From IMG/VR virus record IMGVR_UViG_3300006916_000041, positions 62,001-126,000 of that record: a DNA stretch of 64,000 bases; one strand, given 5' to 3'. The translations under genes were made by a program, and so were the position numbers. Shown here piece after piece: positions 22,539 to 31,858 of this stretch. This stretch comes from a virus. Under the pieces are notes generated by a model, which saw only the letters and a list, made by a program, of their open reading frames with translations, did not search any database and had not been told where the DNA came from. How positions within the stretch are numbered: the stretch's first letter is position 1; each line of letters begins with the position of its first letter.

Positions 22539-25237
22539 TGTATGTAGACGCACTCATTGATAGAGACAAAGATATTATTCACGTTGTAGAACGTGTAAAT
22601 GGTAGACGAGAGTTCAGGGAATATCCTGCACGTTACTTGTTCTATTACAAAGACAGTCGCGGCAGTTTCGAAAGTATCTTTGGTGACAAACTACAACGTG
22701 TGGTCACTACTAGCGGTAAACAGTTCAAAAAAGAAAAGAAACTGTACAGCAATCAACGGTTGTTTGAAAGTGATGTCAACCCAGTATTTAGATGTTTGGC
22801 TGACAACTATTTGGGAGCGGATACTCCTAAACTACAACAAGCATTTTTCGATATCGAGGTTGACTTTGACAAAGACAAAGGCTTTGCAGATCCTAGTGAC
22901 CCATTCAATCCAGTAACCGCAGTTAGTGTACACTTGGATTGGATTGGCAAAACTATTTGTCTGGTTTGTAAACCCAAAACACTAACACGAGCAGATGCAC
23001 AACTTATTGTAGACAGGTTTGAGGATACTATTCTCATGGACACAGAAGATGAACTGCTGGATACATTCTTGCAGTTGATTGATGATGCAGATGTAATGAG
23101 TGGATGGAACAGTGAAGGCTTTGATATTCCTTACTTGGTGAATCGCATAGCAAGAGTTCTTGGCAAAGAACACACAAGACGTTTTTGTTTGTGGGGCAAA
23201 TATCCCAACAGACGAGAGTTTGAACGCTATGGCAAAGCACAAGAAACATTTGACACAGTGGGTAGACTGCATTTGGATTACATGGAACTGTATCGCAAGT
23301 ATACATATCATGAAATGCACAGTTATAGTTTGGATGCTATTGGCGAATATGAACTTGGCGAACGCAAAACAGAATATGAAGGCACACTGGATCAGCTTTA
23401 CAACAACGACTTTGAAACGTTTATTCAATACTCCAGACAAGACGTTGACTTGCTGGTACGTATGGACAAGAAGCTACAGTTTATTGATCTTGCAAACGTT
23501 ATTGCACATGACAACACAGTTCTTGTGCAAACAACCATGGGTGCGGTTGCTGTTACAGATCAAGCTATTCTCAACGAAGCACACAGTAGAGGACTTATTG
23601 TTCCTGACAAGCAACATGACAAAACACAAAAGCACTATCCACAAGCATGTACAGCGGCTGGTGCATATGTTGCTACGCCTAAGAAAGGCTTTCATGAATG
23701 GATTGGCAGTATGGACTTGAACAGTCTGTATCCAAGTATTTTGCGCAGTTTGAACATGAGTACAGAAACTATTGTTGGTCAAATTAGACACACACTGACT
23801 GTGCCAATGCTAGCAGAACACAAATGGGAAGTTGCAAAAGCGTGGGAAGGCAAATTTGCTTGTCGAGAATATGAACTTGTTATTGCTAAAGATGACGAGA
23901 CACTGCTATATATTGACTTTGAAAATGGCGAGGAACTGCAAGGCACAGGTGCTGAACTGTATCAAATTATCTTTGAAAGTGGGCAACCTTGGGTGCTTAC
24001 TAGTAATGGTACAATACTAGATCAAAGTAGAAAAGGCATCATTCCAGGCTTGCTAGAACGCTGGTATGCAGAACGTAAAGTACTGCAAAAGAACATGCGT
24101 GAGAATCAAGCGGCAGGTAACATTGAAGAAACTGCTTATTGGGACAAAAGGCAGTTGGTGAAAAAAATTAACTTGAACAGTTTGTATGGTGCGTTACTTA
24201 ACCCAGGCAGTAGATTCAATGATCCACGCATGGGACAAAGTACAACACTAACTGGTAGATGTATTGCAAGACACATGGGCGCCAAAGTAAATGAACTGTT
24301 TACAGGCGAATACAATCATGTGGGTCCTGCAATTATCTATGGTGATACAGACAGTGTGTACTTTAGTGCATATCCTATTTTTCGAGAACAAATTGAAAGC
24401 GGTGAGTTTGCTTGGGACAAAGACAAAGTCACTGAACTGTATGAAACTGTGTGTGAACAAGCCAATGAGACATTCCCTGATTACATGGCTAGAGCGCACA
24501 ACGTATTGGATCGCAAGCAAGGTGAAATTATTGCAGCGGCACGTGAAGTTAGTGCAACTGCTGGTATATACATCACAAAGAAACGCTATGCAATCCTAGT
24601 GTATGACAATGAAGGTCACAGAGAAGATAAAGATGATAAGCCAGGCAAGATCAAAGCAATGGGCCTGGACCTCAAAAGGTCAGACACTCCTGCGTTTATG
24701 CAAGACTTCTTGAATGAACTGTTACTCAAAACACTAACAGGTACAAGCGAAGAAGAGATTATTGAACGCATTATCGAGTTTCGTAGTGAGTTTAGAAACA
24801 TGCCAGCTTGGCTCAAAGGTACACCCAAACGTGTGAACAAACTTACACACTACTACAACAGTGAATATATGTTAGATCCTAAAACAGGAGATGAAGTATA
24901 CAAAGGCAAAGCAAACATGCCAGGTCACGTTAGAGCGGCTATCAACTACAATAGAATGCGTAGAATGAATGGTGACCGTTACAGCATGGAAATCATGGAT
25001 GGTATGAAGACCATTGTGTGCAAACTAAAACCAAATCCGTTGGGCTTTACTAGTATTGGTTATCCCACAGATGAAACTCGTTTGCCAGAATGGTACAAAG
25101 AACTTCCATTTGATACTGACACAATGGAAGAAGGTATTATTACAAAGAAGATTGAAAACTTGTTGGGTGTTATGAATTGGGACTTAACAAAAGCAGAGGA
25201 CAAAACTACATTTGATAGTTTGTTTGATTTTACTTAG
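22538..25237 (+). CDS. 43: Family B DNA polymerase, T4 gp43 type
   Basis: 899 residues, same size as T4 gp43 (898). Exonuclease: AFFDIEVDFD (Exo I, ~105), VMSGWNSEGFDIPYL (Exo II, ~187), YSRQDVDLL (Exo III). Polymerase: SMDLNSLYPSI (motif A), KKINLNSLYGAL (motif B), YGDTDSVYF (motif C). Replicates the phage genome. Clustered with the sliding clamp, as expected for replisome genes. Confidence 0.97.
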   Translation: MYVDALIDRDKDIIHVVERVNGRREFREYPARYLFYYKDSRGSFESIFGDKLQRVVTTSGKQFKKEKKLYSNQRLFESDVNPVFRCLADNYLGADTPKLQQAFFDIEVDFDKDKGFADPSDPFNPVTAVSVHLDWIGKTICLVCKPKTLTRADAQLIVDRFEDTILMDTEDELLDTFLQLIDDADVMSGWNSEGFDIPYLVNRIARVLGKEHTRRFCLWGKYPNRREFERYGKAQETFDTVGRLHLDYMELYRKYTYHEMHSYSLDAIGEYELGERKTEYEGTLDQLYNNDFETFIQYSRQDVDLLVRMDKKLQFIDLANVIAHDNTVLVQTTMGAVAVTDQAILNEAHSRGLIVPDKQHDKTQKHYPQACTAAGAYVATPKKGFHEWIGSMDLNSLYPSILRSLNMSTETIVGQIRHTLTVPMLAEHKWEVAKAWEGKFACREYELVIAKDDETLLYIDFENGEELQGTGAELYQIIFESGQPWVLTSNGTILDQSRKGIIPGLLERWYAERKVLQKNMRENQAAGNIEETAYWDKRQLVKKINLNSLYGALLNPGSRFNDPRMGQSTTLTGRCIARHMGAKVNELFTGEYNHVGPAIIYGDTDSVYFSAYPIFREQIESGEFAWDKDKVTELYETVCEQANETFPDYMARAHNVLDRKQGEIIAAAREVSATAGIYITKKRYAILVYDNEGHREDKDDKPGKIKAMGLDLKRSDTPAFMQDFLNELLLKTLTGTSEEEIIERIIEFRSEFRNMPAWLKGTPKRVNKLTHYYNSEYMLDPKTGDEVYKGKANMPGHVRAAINYNRMRRMNGDRYSMEIMDGMKTIVCKLKPNPLGFTSIGYPTDETRLPEWYKELPFDTDTMEEGIITKKIENLLGVMNWDLTKAEDKTTFDSLFDFT

Positions 25238-25246
25238 GAAATACTG

Positions 25247-25501
25247 ATGAACAATTTATATTTAGGACCGTTCACTATTACCTTGTTTGGTATAATGGTA
25301 TTTTCAACAGTATTTGTTTACCTTTTATTAGGAGACAAAGAAGAACAAAGAGATATAACCATGCATAGGACCTTAGTTAATATATTGTGTCTTGGTTGGT
25401 TTACAGTTGGACTACTAATGGGTGTACAAACATTTACCTGGGATACAATAGTTAGCTGCGAACCGCACTGGCTTTTTCCAAAGTTTTGTAGCAATGACTA
25501 A
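25247..25501 (+). CDS. Small membrane protein, two helices
   Basis: 84 residues with two hydrophobic segments (ITLFGIMVFSTVFVYLLLG, ~10-28; VNILCLGWFTVGLLMGV, ~44-60) separated by a charged loop, and two Cys near the C-terminus. Ribosome-binding AGGAAA. Not recognised. Confidence 0.6.
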   Translation: MNNLYLGPFTITLFGIMVFSTVFVYLLLGDKEEQRDITMHRTLVNILCLGWFTVGLLMGVQTFTWDTIVSCEPHWLFPKFCSND

Positions 25502-25730
25502 GTTAGACTTACACGGAAAACATGTACACGAGGCATGGAAACTGGTTGACAGATTCCTCAGCGACTGTTATTATAAAAATATTAAACGCTGTGAAATTAT
25601 TTGTGGGCAAGGTATGATACGTAACGAAATGGAAACTTGGCTCCACCTAAATACTTTTGTACGAGAATACAGGTTTAACACTCGTACACAAGGTAGCTAT
25701 ACAGTAAACCTAAGGAAAAGGAAAAAATAA
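25494..25730 (+). CDS. Smr-domain protein
   Basis: 78 residues forming one Smr domain: LDLHGKHVHEAW (LDxHG motif, 4-8) and CEIICGQGMIRNEMETWL (the TGxG-like loop, here CGQG). Stand-alone Smr domains act as nucleases or nucleic-acid-binding modules in mismatch/rescue pathways. Sits between polymerase and clamp and overlaps both neighbouring genes slightly. Confidence 0.75.
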   Translation: MTKLDLHGKHVHEAWKLVDRFLSDCYYKNIKRCEIICGQGMIRNEMETWLHLNTFVREYRFNTRTQGSYTVNLRKRKK

Positions 25731-26461
25731 TGCGAGATTATCTTAAAGATATTGTGCAACACACACATGGACTTGGATTCATTGACCAAGCAAAAGTTGT
25801 TAACGAAGATGGTACAACTAACTTAGAAGCTATGGACGATGATCGCACTGTGATTGTGCAAGCAAAGTTCAAAGAGCAAGTACCAGGCTTAGATGGCACA
25901 TTTGGTTTGCCCAATCTCAGCAAACTAAACGTTCTTCTAAACATTGAAGAATACAAAGAAAATGCAAACATCACTGTGAATACACAAGATCGCAATGGTG
26001 AAACTGTTCCATTTGGATTGCATTTTGAAAATGCAAACGGCGACTTTAAAAATGACTATCGCTTTATGAGCAAAGAAGTTGTTGAAGAAAAACTAAAAAG
26101 CGTTAAGTTCAAAGGCGTGAATTGGGATATTACTATGGCACCCAACAGCGCAAGCATTGCACGTTTTAAAATGCAAGCACAAGCCAACAGTGAAGAAACT
26201 GTTTTTGTTGCAAAAACTGAAGGCAATGATCTAAAGTTTTTCTTTGGTGATAGCAGTACACACGCAGGTAACTTTGTGTTTGCGGCAGGCGTTGAAGGTC
26301 AGTTGAACACCGGTTGGAGTTGGCCCGTAGCACAAGTATTGAGCATTCTCAACTTGCCTGGTGATATCACTATGAAGTTTAGTGATGCAGGTGCAGCAAT
26401 GATTACAGTAGACAGTGGTATGGCAACTTATGACTATATCCTGCCAGCACAGAGTAAGTAA
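25730..26461 (+). CDS. 45: DNA polymerase sliding clamp, gp45-like
   Basis: 243 residues. Clamp-like alternating strand pattern, GLPNLSKLNVLLNI (interdomain region) and the end SGMATYDYILPAQSK typical for gp45-type clamps. T4 gp45 is 228 residues. Placed three short genes after the polymerase. The trimeric ring would tether gp43 and, in T4, also activate late transcription, relevant to the many TATAAATA boxes here. Confidence 0.8.
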   Translation: MRDYLKDIVQHTHGLGFIDQAKVVNEDGTTNLEAMDDDRTVIVQAKFKEQVPGLDGTFGLPNLSKLNVLLNIEEYKENANITVNTQDRNGETVPFGLHFENANGDFKNDYRFMSKEVVEEKLKSVKFKGVNWDITMAPNSASIARFKMQAQANSEETVFVAKTEGNDLKFFFGDSSTHAGNFVFAAGVEGQLNTGWSWPVAQVLSILNLPGDITMKFSDAGAAMITVDSGMATYDYILPAQSK

Positions 26462-28035
26462 TGATCCATAATGAACACACAGACTTAACAAGTACACAGG
26501 ACGACTTTGCTGTATTCTTGCCAGCACTGAGTACTTTCTACGCTCTATTTGTAGGGCGACAGCGGCGAGGCTTAGAACCATTAGATGAAAACAAGAAAGG
26601 TAGTGGGGAACCATATATCCCACTCGAGCGAATCCCCTCGCACCTCACCCATGGCGTAGAAAGTATCAACTGGCTTGCAAAGGAAGGCTTGTTTAGATAC
26701 AAGTGGAGTTTGCACAGTGCAGGACACGCAAGTCTTGATTTACAAAAAGACATGTACAGAGAAAGTCAGTACAGAGAGCGTGACAGAGAATACAGTTGGC
26801 TACTAGGCGACAGTGGAGGCTTCCAAATTGGTAAAGGCAAGTGGGAAGGTGACTGGCGCAAAGGTAGCGGCTGTCCTCAAGCACAAAAGAAACGTGATGG
26901 TGTTCTAAGATGGATGGATGCCTTTATGGACTATGGTATGATCTTGGATATTCCAGCCTGGGTTGCACGTAGTCCAGAAGGTGCGGCTGCAAGTAAAATC
27001 AGCAGTTATCAAGAAGCAGTAGAAGGCACACAAGAAAACAACGAATATTTTATCAAGCATCGTAATGGTAATTGTAAATTTTTGAATGTACTGCAAGGTG
27101 AAAACTTTGCACAAGCTGATGACTGGTACAATCAAATGAAACACTTTTGCGATCCCAAGCAGTATCCAGATGCACACTTTAATGGATGGGCTATGGGTGG
27201 GCAAAACATGTGTGACATTGAACTAGCACTCAAGCGATTAGTTGAACTAAGGCATGATGGATTGCTTGAAGAAGGACTACATGATGTTATGCACTTCTTG
27301 GGTACAAGTAAACTAGAGTGGGCATTGGTACTTACAGCAATACAGCGTGGTGTTCGCAAGTATCACAATCCTAAATTTACTGTAACATTTGATTGTGCAA
27401 GTCCTTTCTTGTGTACAGCAAACGGACAATTTTACACAAACTGGCGTTTGGATCAAGACAGCAAATGGAGTTACATGATGCAAGACGCTCCAGATGACAA
27501 AGCATATAAAAACAGTACAATGACATTTGATGACATGTGTACACAAATGTATCCAGAATTTCAAAGTAGTCCAATGAGCAAAGGACTTATGTTAAACGAC
27601 ATTTGTTATTATGCTCCAGGTGATAAAAATAGAATGGGTACCGAAACAGCTACAAGTTGGGATAGTTTTGCATATGCACTTATGATGAATCATAATGTTT
27701 GGACACACATTAAAAGTGTACAAGAAGCAAATCGTGCATTTGACCAAGGTCAGTATCCTAGTATGATGGTAGATACTAGCTTGGACAAAGTTGAAGTAGC
27801 TGATGTAGTTATGAGAGTTTTCGAAGAAAGCGACAAAGGAAAAGCCTTGCAAATTATCGAAGATCATCGTAAACTATGGATGAAAGTAATTGGCACTAGA
27901 GGACATGTTGGTAGAAAAACTATTAATGCCAGTGCGCAACTAGAAGCACACTTTGAAGGTGTTGAGTTTGCTGGTGCTAAAGAAAAAAGAGAGAAACCTC
28001 AATTAACGAGTAACTTTAATGCACTCTTTGACTAA
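26461..28035 (+). CDS. dpdA: DpdA-like deazaguanine DNA transglycosylase (TGT family)
   Basis: 524 residues, ATG overlapping the clamp stop. TGT signatures: GDSGGFQIGKG (residues 116-126; DSGGFQ with first active-site Asp), NGWAMGGQNM (241-250, the G-L/W-A-x-G-G loop) and TVTFDCASPF (308-317, D311 as nucleophile position). The tRNA-guanine transglycosylase zinc signature CxCxxC is not seen. The DpdA branch inserts preQ0 or derivatives into DNA in place of guanine, blocking restriction. GTP cyclohydrolase, QueE, QueD-like and QueC-like genes in this window supply the base. Confidence 0.85.
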   Translation: MIHNEHTDLTSTQDDFAVFLPALSTFYALFVGRQRRGLEPLDENKKGSGEPYIPLERIPSHLTHGVESINWLAKEGLFRYKWSLHSAGHASLDLQKDMYRESQYRERDREYSWLLGDSGGFQIGKGKWEGDWRKGSGCPQAQKKRDGVLRWMDAFMDYGMILDIPAWVARSPEGAAASKISSYQEAVEGTQENNEYFIKHRNGNCKFLNVLQGENFAQADDWYNQMKHFCDPKQYPDAHFNGWAMGGQNMCDIELALKRLVELRHDGLLEEGLHDVMHFLGTSKLEWALVLTAIQRGVRKYHNPKFTVTFDCASPFLCTANGQFYTNWRLDQDSKWSYMMQDAPDDKAYKNSTMTFDDMCTQMYPEFQSSPMSKGLMLNDICYYAPGDKNRMGTETATSWDSFAYALMMNHNVWTHIKSVQEANRAFDQGQYPSMMVDTSLDKVEVADVVMRVFEESDKGKALQIIEDHRKLWMKVIGTRGHVGRKTINASAQLEAHFEGVEFAGAKEKREKPQLTSNFNALFD

Positions 28036-28888
28036 AGCATTGATTGTAGGCACTGGCTTTGGCAGTCTCTACAAACAAATATACCAAGACATGAATGTTG
28101 CTGTAACCACAGTGGACATTGCAGATCCCAATGCCGACTATAAGCATGTGTATCAAGCACTGCAACAAGGTCTAGTGCATTGGGATGTATGTCACATTAC
28201 AACTCCAAACTACACACACTATCCACTAGCAGACCTTTGTGCAAACTTTTGTGACATTGTATTTGTTGAAAAGCCTGGTGTAGATGATCCAGAGCTTTGG
28301 GAAGAACTGTTGACAGATCATCCCAATACACGTATTATGATGACCAAAAACAATCAATACAGAGACAATGTACATCAAATACGTGAAGCAGCAAGTCAAG
28401 GTCAAGTGCGTATCAATTGGATCAATGACAACAGAGTACCCAAGCCAGGCAGTTGGTTTACTACAAAAAAACTAGCATTTGGTGGTGTGAGCAGAGACTT
28501 GATGCCACACTTGTTGAGCTGGGTACAAGTATTAGAACCAGACTGGTTGCATATGAAACCCAAGTTCAGTCGCTGTGATCAGAAATGGACATTACAACAT
28601 TTGACAGGAAGTGATTATGGTGCTATAAATTATAAAGGCACATATGATGTAGATGATATGTGTTACATTGATCTTGGTAGATACAATCTACACGCAGATT
28701 GGCGCAGCGGCACAGGAGACGACATTGCTATACACACAGACAAAGTTAGTTTTCAACTAGGACTATGTCCTGAAAGTGCATACGAAGCAATGATACGTAT
28801 TGCACACGAGAACCTAAATAATGATGAGTTTTGGAACAAGCAAAAGGACATGGATCTATGGATTCACCGGATCTTAAACAACCTGTAA
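28019..28888 (+). CDS. Gfo/Idh/MocA-family NAD(P) oxidoreductase-like protein
   Basis: 289 residues. N-terminal Rossmann motif ALIVGTGFGSLYKQ, then VCHITTPNYTHYPLA and IVFVEKPGVDD, the E-K-P element of Gfo/Idh/MocA dehydrogenases, where Lys is catalytic. Substrates are usually sugars or amino-sugar nucleotides. Overlaps DpdA upstream and a zinc-type dehydrogenase downstream, so the three may work together (inference). Confidence 0.8.
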   Translation: MHSLTKALIVGTGFGSLYKQIYQDMNVAVTTVDIADPNADYKHVYQALQQGLVHWDVCHITTPNYTHYPLADLCANFCDIVFVEKPGVDDPELWEELLTDHPNTRIMMTKNNQYRDNVHQIREAASQGQVRINWINDNRVPKPGSWFTTKKLAFGGVSRDLMPHLLSWVQVLEPDWLHMKPKFSRCDQKWTLQHLTGSDYGAINYKGTYDVDDMCYIDLGRYNLHADWRSGTGDDIAIHTDKVSFQLGLCPESAYEAMIRIAHENLNNDEFWNKQKDMDLWIHRILNNL

Positions 28889-29775
28889 GACAGTTAGTAA
28901 CCAGAGGCAATGGTGTATTCATCGAACAAGACTATTTGGTGCCCATGTTACTCAAAGATGAAATACGTGTTCGTGCAATAATGACAGGTGTTTGTCGCAG
29001 TGACATTGACATGATGACAGGTGACTTTACACTATTGCCCACAGAAATGCATGGACACGAAGGCTTGGGTCAAGTAATTGCAGTAGGCAATGATGTTGAT
29101 GATTGCGGAATTGGCGATTATGTTGCTACCAGAGGCGAGCCTGCATATGCAGATATTTACAATTGCAAGAAAGGCACATACTGTGTAGTTCCAGAAGCAC
29201 ATCCAGATTATATAATTGAACCTGTAGCATGTGCAGTTAACATGGAGTTGGTTTGTCAACAAGAACTTACGCAACGAGATGGCGGTAGAATGCTGATTAT
29301 TGGCACAGGATTTCTTGCTAGAGTATTTCACCAAACTGTAATAGAACAAGGATACGATTATCAAATTGATGTAATAGGCAAAAGCAATGCTGATTATTGG
29401 GGCACGGAAATGCTGGTTGACGGCAGCTATGCAAAGTATGACGTAGTAGTAGATCTCAAAGGTGAAGACAAAATTAAGTTTGTTAAAGTTAACCCTAATG
29501 CACTTGTGATAATGGCTAGTGCGCCGCACAGAGAATATAATTTTCCTCTCGAAGATTGGCTGTGGAATAATGTTACAATCAAAATGCCAAGTCCGAGAGC
29601 AGAAACATTTCACAGTGCTATGAAACTAGCAACACGCATGGTAGCTCAAGGAAAGATAGAGCTTGACAATGTATGGACACGTGAGTATAATAGAGAAACA
29701 AATTGGCAACAAGCATTCAGTGATGCACTAACTAGACCTGAAGGCTACAATAGAGGTTATATCAAATGGGATTAG
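28858..29775 (+). CDS. Medium-chain (zinc alcohol) dehydrogenase-like protein
   Basis: 305 residues from ATG 28858 (a TTG at 28831 is possible). GVCRSDIDMMTGD and MHGHEGLGQVIAVG hold the catalytic-zinc Cys and the GHE motif; then GDYVATRG; Rossmann part LIIGTGFLARVFHQ. The structural-zinc four-Cys loop is missing, as in sorbitol/threonine-type subsets. Coupled to the Gfo/Idh/MocA gene by overlap, suggesting a two-step redox conversion of a sugar or cyclitol (inference). Confidence 0.8.
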   Translation: MDSPDLKQPVRQLVTRGNGVFIEQDYLVPMLLKDEIRVRAIMTGVCRSDIDMMTGDFTLLPTEMHGHEGLGQVIAVGNDVDDCGIGDYVATRGEPAYADIYNCKKGTYCVVPEAHPDYIIEPVACAVNMELVCQQELTQRDGGRMLIIGTGFLARVFHQTVIEQGYDYQIDVIGKSNADYWGTEMLVDGSYAKYDVVVDLKGEDKIKFVKVNPNALVIMASAPHREYNFPLEDWLWNNVTIKMPSPRAETFHSAMKLATRMVAQGKIELDNVWTREYNRETNWQQAFSDALTRPEGYNRGYIKWD

Positions 29776-30278
29776 ACACAGACGAACGTCAGGACGTAGT
29801 TTATTTTATTGGCACAGAAGTTGAACGCACAGCAATGTATGGAGAAAAAACTCTGTTTGTGGTTGGTATTCAGCCTTGGGAAGATATCCAAAAACGTGCA
29901 GACGAACATGGCATTCGACATTTATATTTTGGTACCAGTCAAAGTTTTCATCCTAAAAACGATGAGGACTATGATATGTGGGAATCTATGATCAAACCTT
30001 TACTTAAACTAGGATACTGGTGTACATTAGACTTCGGTGTAGAGTATGCATCGGATGTACTTGAATGTGGGTTTGACGAACATGATAACTACATTAGTAT
30101 GATAAGTGTTAAACTTCCATACATTAAACAATTCAACTATAATGCAACACTTAAATTAGATGACACAACATGGGGTAAAAGCAATCCAGGCGTATGGTGC
30201 CACAGTGTGCATGACTTAATGGATCGCTCGGTTTACACAGACTGGCGAGACTATGTTGGTGATACGGTAATCGAATGA
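29766..30278 (+). CDS. Conserved-looking phage protein, unknown
   Basis: 170 residues, overlapping both neighbours. Alternating hydrophobic strands (TLFVVGIQPW, HLYFGTSQSF, GYWCTLDFGVEY) suggest an alpha/beta or TIM-barrel-like fold; the C-terminus is Trp-rich. No cofactor motif. Located between dehydrogenase and cytidylyltransferase genes, so a role in the same pathway is plausible. Confidence 0.6.
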   Translation: MGLDTDERQDVVYFIGTEVERTAMYGEKTLFVVGIQPWEDIQKRADEHGIRHLYFGTSQSFHPKNDEDYDMWESMIKPLLKLGYWCTLDFGVEYASDVLECGFDEHDNYISMISVKLPYIKQFNYNATLKLDDTTWGKSNPGVWCHSVHDLMDRSVYTDWRDYVGDTVIE

Positions 30279-30715
30279 ACGGAAATAAACGAATAGGATT
30301 TACATGTAGCACATTTGATTTGTTACATGCAGGACATATTGCTATGCTCAGAGAAGCCAAAGAGCATTGTGATTATCTTATTGTAGGGTTACAAACAGAT
30401 CCTACAATTGATAGACCAGATACAAAAAACAAACCTGTGCAAAGTTTAGTAGAACGCTACACACAATTATCAGGTGTAAAGTATGTGGATGAAATTATTC
30501 CTTATCAAACTGAACAAGATTTAGAAGATATACTAGCCATGTATCATATAACAGTAAGAGTTCTTGGTGAAGAATATCGTGAAAAGGAATTTACAGGCAA
30601 AGATGTTTGCCGCAAGCGTGGTATTGAATTATATTTTAACAAAAGAGATCATAGATTTAGTACTACAGATCTAAGGGAAAGAGTAAGTAATGAGCCCCGT
30701 GGAAAACCGCATTAA
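30275..30715 (+). CDS. Cytidylyltransferase (glycerol-3-phosphate type)
   Basis: 146 residues. Nucleotidyltransferase signature TFDLLHAGHIAML (HxGH at 18-21 region), VGLQTDP, VQSLVERYTQL, and HRFSTTDLRER (the RxSTTxL/R motif). This is the TagD/GCT subfamily that makes CDP-activated glycerol or similar alcohols from CTP. May activate a polyol for surface or DNA decoration (inference). Confidence 0.85.
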   Translation: MNGNKRIGFTCSTFDLLHAGHIAMLREAKEHCDYLIVGLQTDPTIDRPDTKNKPVQSLVERYTQLSGVKYVDEIIPYQTEQDLEDILAMYHITVRVLGEEYREKEFTGKDVCRKRGIELYFNKRDHRFSTTDLRERVSNEPRGKPH

Positions 30716-30866
30716 TAAACTTGTAAAAGAGCACAGAATGCTTGACACAGAAATAAAACGACTATACAATACAACAAATAGCGAAAAAACATTAAAAGCT
30801 ATGAAACAACGCAAACTCAAACTTAAAGATGAGATAACTAAACTCAAAGGAGATACAAATGGTTAA
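30690..30866 (+). CDS. DUF465/YdcH-like small coiled-coil protein
   Basis: 58 residues: MSPVENRINKLVKEHRMLDTEI, cut here at 22, fits the DUF465 pattern (R-I-x-x-L-x-x-E-H-x-x-L-D-x-x-I) with the second helix KQRKLKLKDEITKLKG. The ATG overlaps the end of the cytidylyltransferase gene and the stop overlaps the next ATG. Role of the family is unknown. Confidence 0.65.
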   Translation: MSPVENRINKLVKEHRMLDTEIKRLYNTTNSEKTLKAMKQRKLKLKDEITKLKGDTNG

Positions 30867-31086
30867 AAAAATTCGTGTATTAGACGAGCCAGTACAAGAA
30901 GTTTCAGAAGAAGTAACTTTGGAAACTATGCATGAACTGGCAAAGACCATGGATTGGAAGCTGTGGGAAATACTGCAAATTATGCAACGATTTGAAAAGA
31001 AAATCAGTGTGCTAGATGGTGCTGGTATACCAGATGAAGAAGTCAGTTCTAAACAATCGACAAAACCCAAAGTTGTTAAAAAATAA
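30859..31086 (+). CDS. Small charged phage protein, unknown
   Basis: 75 residues with an AAAGGAG site. Mainly helical (LETMHELAKTMDWKLWEILQ), Lys-rich end. No known domain. Overlaps its neighbours by a few bases on both sides and precedes the QueD-like gene. Confidence 0.6.
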   Translation: MVKKIRVLDEPVQEVSEEVTLETMHELAKTMDWKLWEILQIMQRFEKKISVLDGAGIPDEEVSSKQSTKPKVVKK

Positions 31087-31550
31087 TGTTAGATCGAGTC
31101 GAACCAGAACGCTATTATGAATGGATGCTCTGGAAGATGAGACAGGAAGATGCAAAAATGCAAAAATTAAAAAAAACTAGTAGCATGATTTGGGTTACAT
31201 TTCGCAAAGAAGGTTTACACAAATATCCTGCGGCACTAGATGATCCGAAGCTAGCTACAGGCGGGGCAGATGATGTTAGCTTTTTAGGCTATATTCATAG
31301 ACACATGTTTCACTTTAAAGTTGCAATTGAGGTGTTTCATGATGATCGTGATATTGAATTTATACAATTTAAACGTTGGTTAGAGAATCTATATGCAGAG
31401 GGTACACTGCAATTAGATTTTAAAAGCTGTGAGATGATCTGCGATGATCTTGCAGAAAGTATTAACAACAAGTACCCGGGAAGAAAACTTAACATCACTG
31501 TCAGTGAAGATGGTGAAAACGGCGCAACCATTGAATACGAGGTATCATAA
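31086..31550 (+). CDS. QueD/6-pyruvoyl-tetrahydropterin-synthase-like protein, divergent
   Basis: 154 residues. Zinc-His pattern of the T-fold enzyme family: H45 (GLHKYP) and H71-x-H73 (IHRHMFHFKVAIEV), followed by DIEFIQFKRWLE, KSCEMICDDLAESI and LNITVSEDGENGATIEYE, which align with the strand/helix order of QueD. QueD makes 6-carboxy-tetrahydropterin, step two of preQ0 synthesis. The catalytic Cys normally just before HxH is absent (C115 is the first Cys), so activity may differ. Context (GTP cyclohydrolase, QueE, DpdA) supports the pathway. Confidence 0.5.
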   Translation: MLDRVEPERYYEWMLWKMRQEDAKMQKLKKTSSMIWVTFRKEGLHKYPAALDDPKLATGGADDVSFLGYIHRHMFHFKVAIEVFHDDRDIEFIQFKRWLENLYAEGTLQLDFKSCEMICDDLAESINNKYPGRKLNITVSEDGENGATIEYEVS

Positions 31551-31552
31551 TT

Positions 31553-31858
31553 ATGCGACAACACCGTATTAGTATTAACGATATTAAATACGATCTCATC
31601 AAGATCATCGAACCCCACGATGGTCGTTTGGAAACCAAAGAATCAGGTGGGGCAAAAGTTGAAAAACTTTTTGATTCTTATCTCAGAGATTTGCGCAGAG
31701 CTGGAATGATTCAACACTATGATATTGAAGTTACCCAGCGTCCTACAGCATTTACCTATGACGTAAGTGTTAAAGTAAATGCTGACAGAAGTCCTAAAAA
31801 ACTTAAAATACACGTTGGTGTATTTACACAACCTTGGACACAAAAGTCAGCAGCATGA
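31553..31858 (+). CDS. Small phage protein, unknown
   Basis: 101 residues, basic, alpha/beta texture (MRQHRISINDIKYDLIKI; AFTYDVSVKVNADRSPKKLK). No motif recognised. Start two bases after the previous stop; stop overlaps the next ATG (ATGA). Confidence 0.6.
   Translation: MRQHRISINDIKYDLIKIIEPHDGRLETKESGGAKVEKLFDSYLRDLRRAGMIQHYDIEVTQRPTAFTYDVSVKVNADRSPKKLKIHVGVFTQPWTQKSAA

Noticed and set aside
22982-23440. Minus-strand open frame within the DNA polymerase gene
   Set aside because: Antisense to the exonuclease domain of a certain gene; composition (Cys, Ile, Phe) typical of a shadow.
29032-29613. 193-codon minus-strand frame
   Set aside because: Antisense to the zinc-type dehydrogenase, whose motifs are unambiguous.
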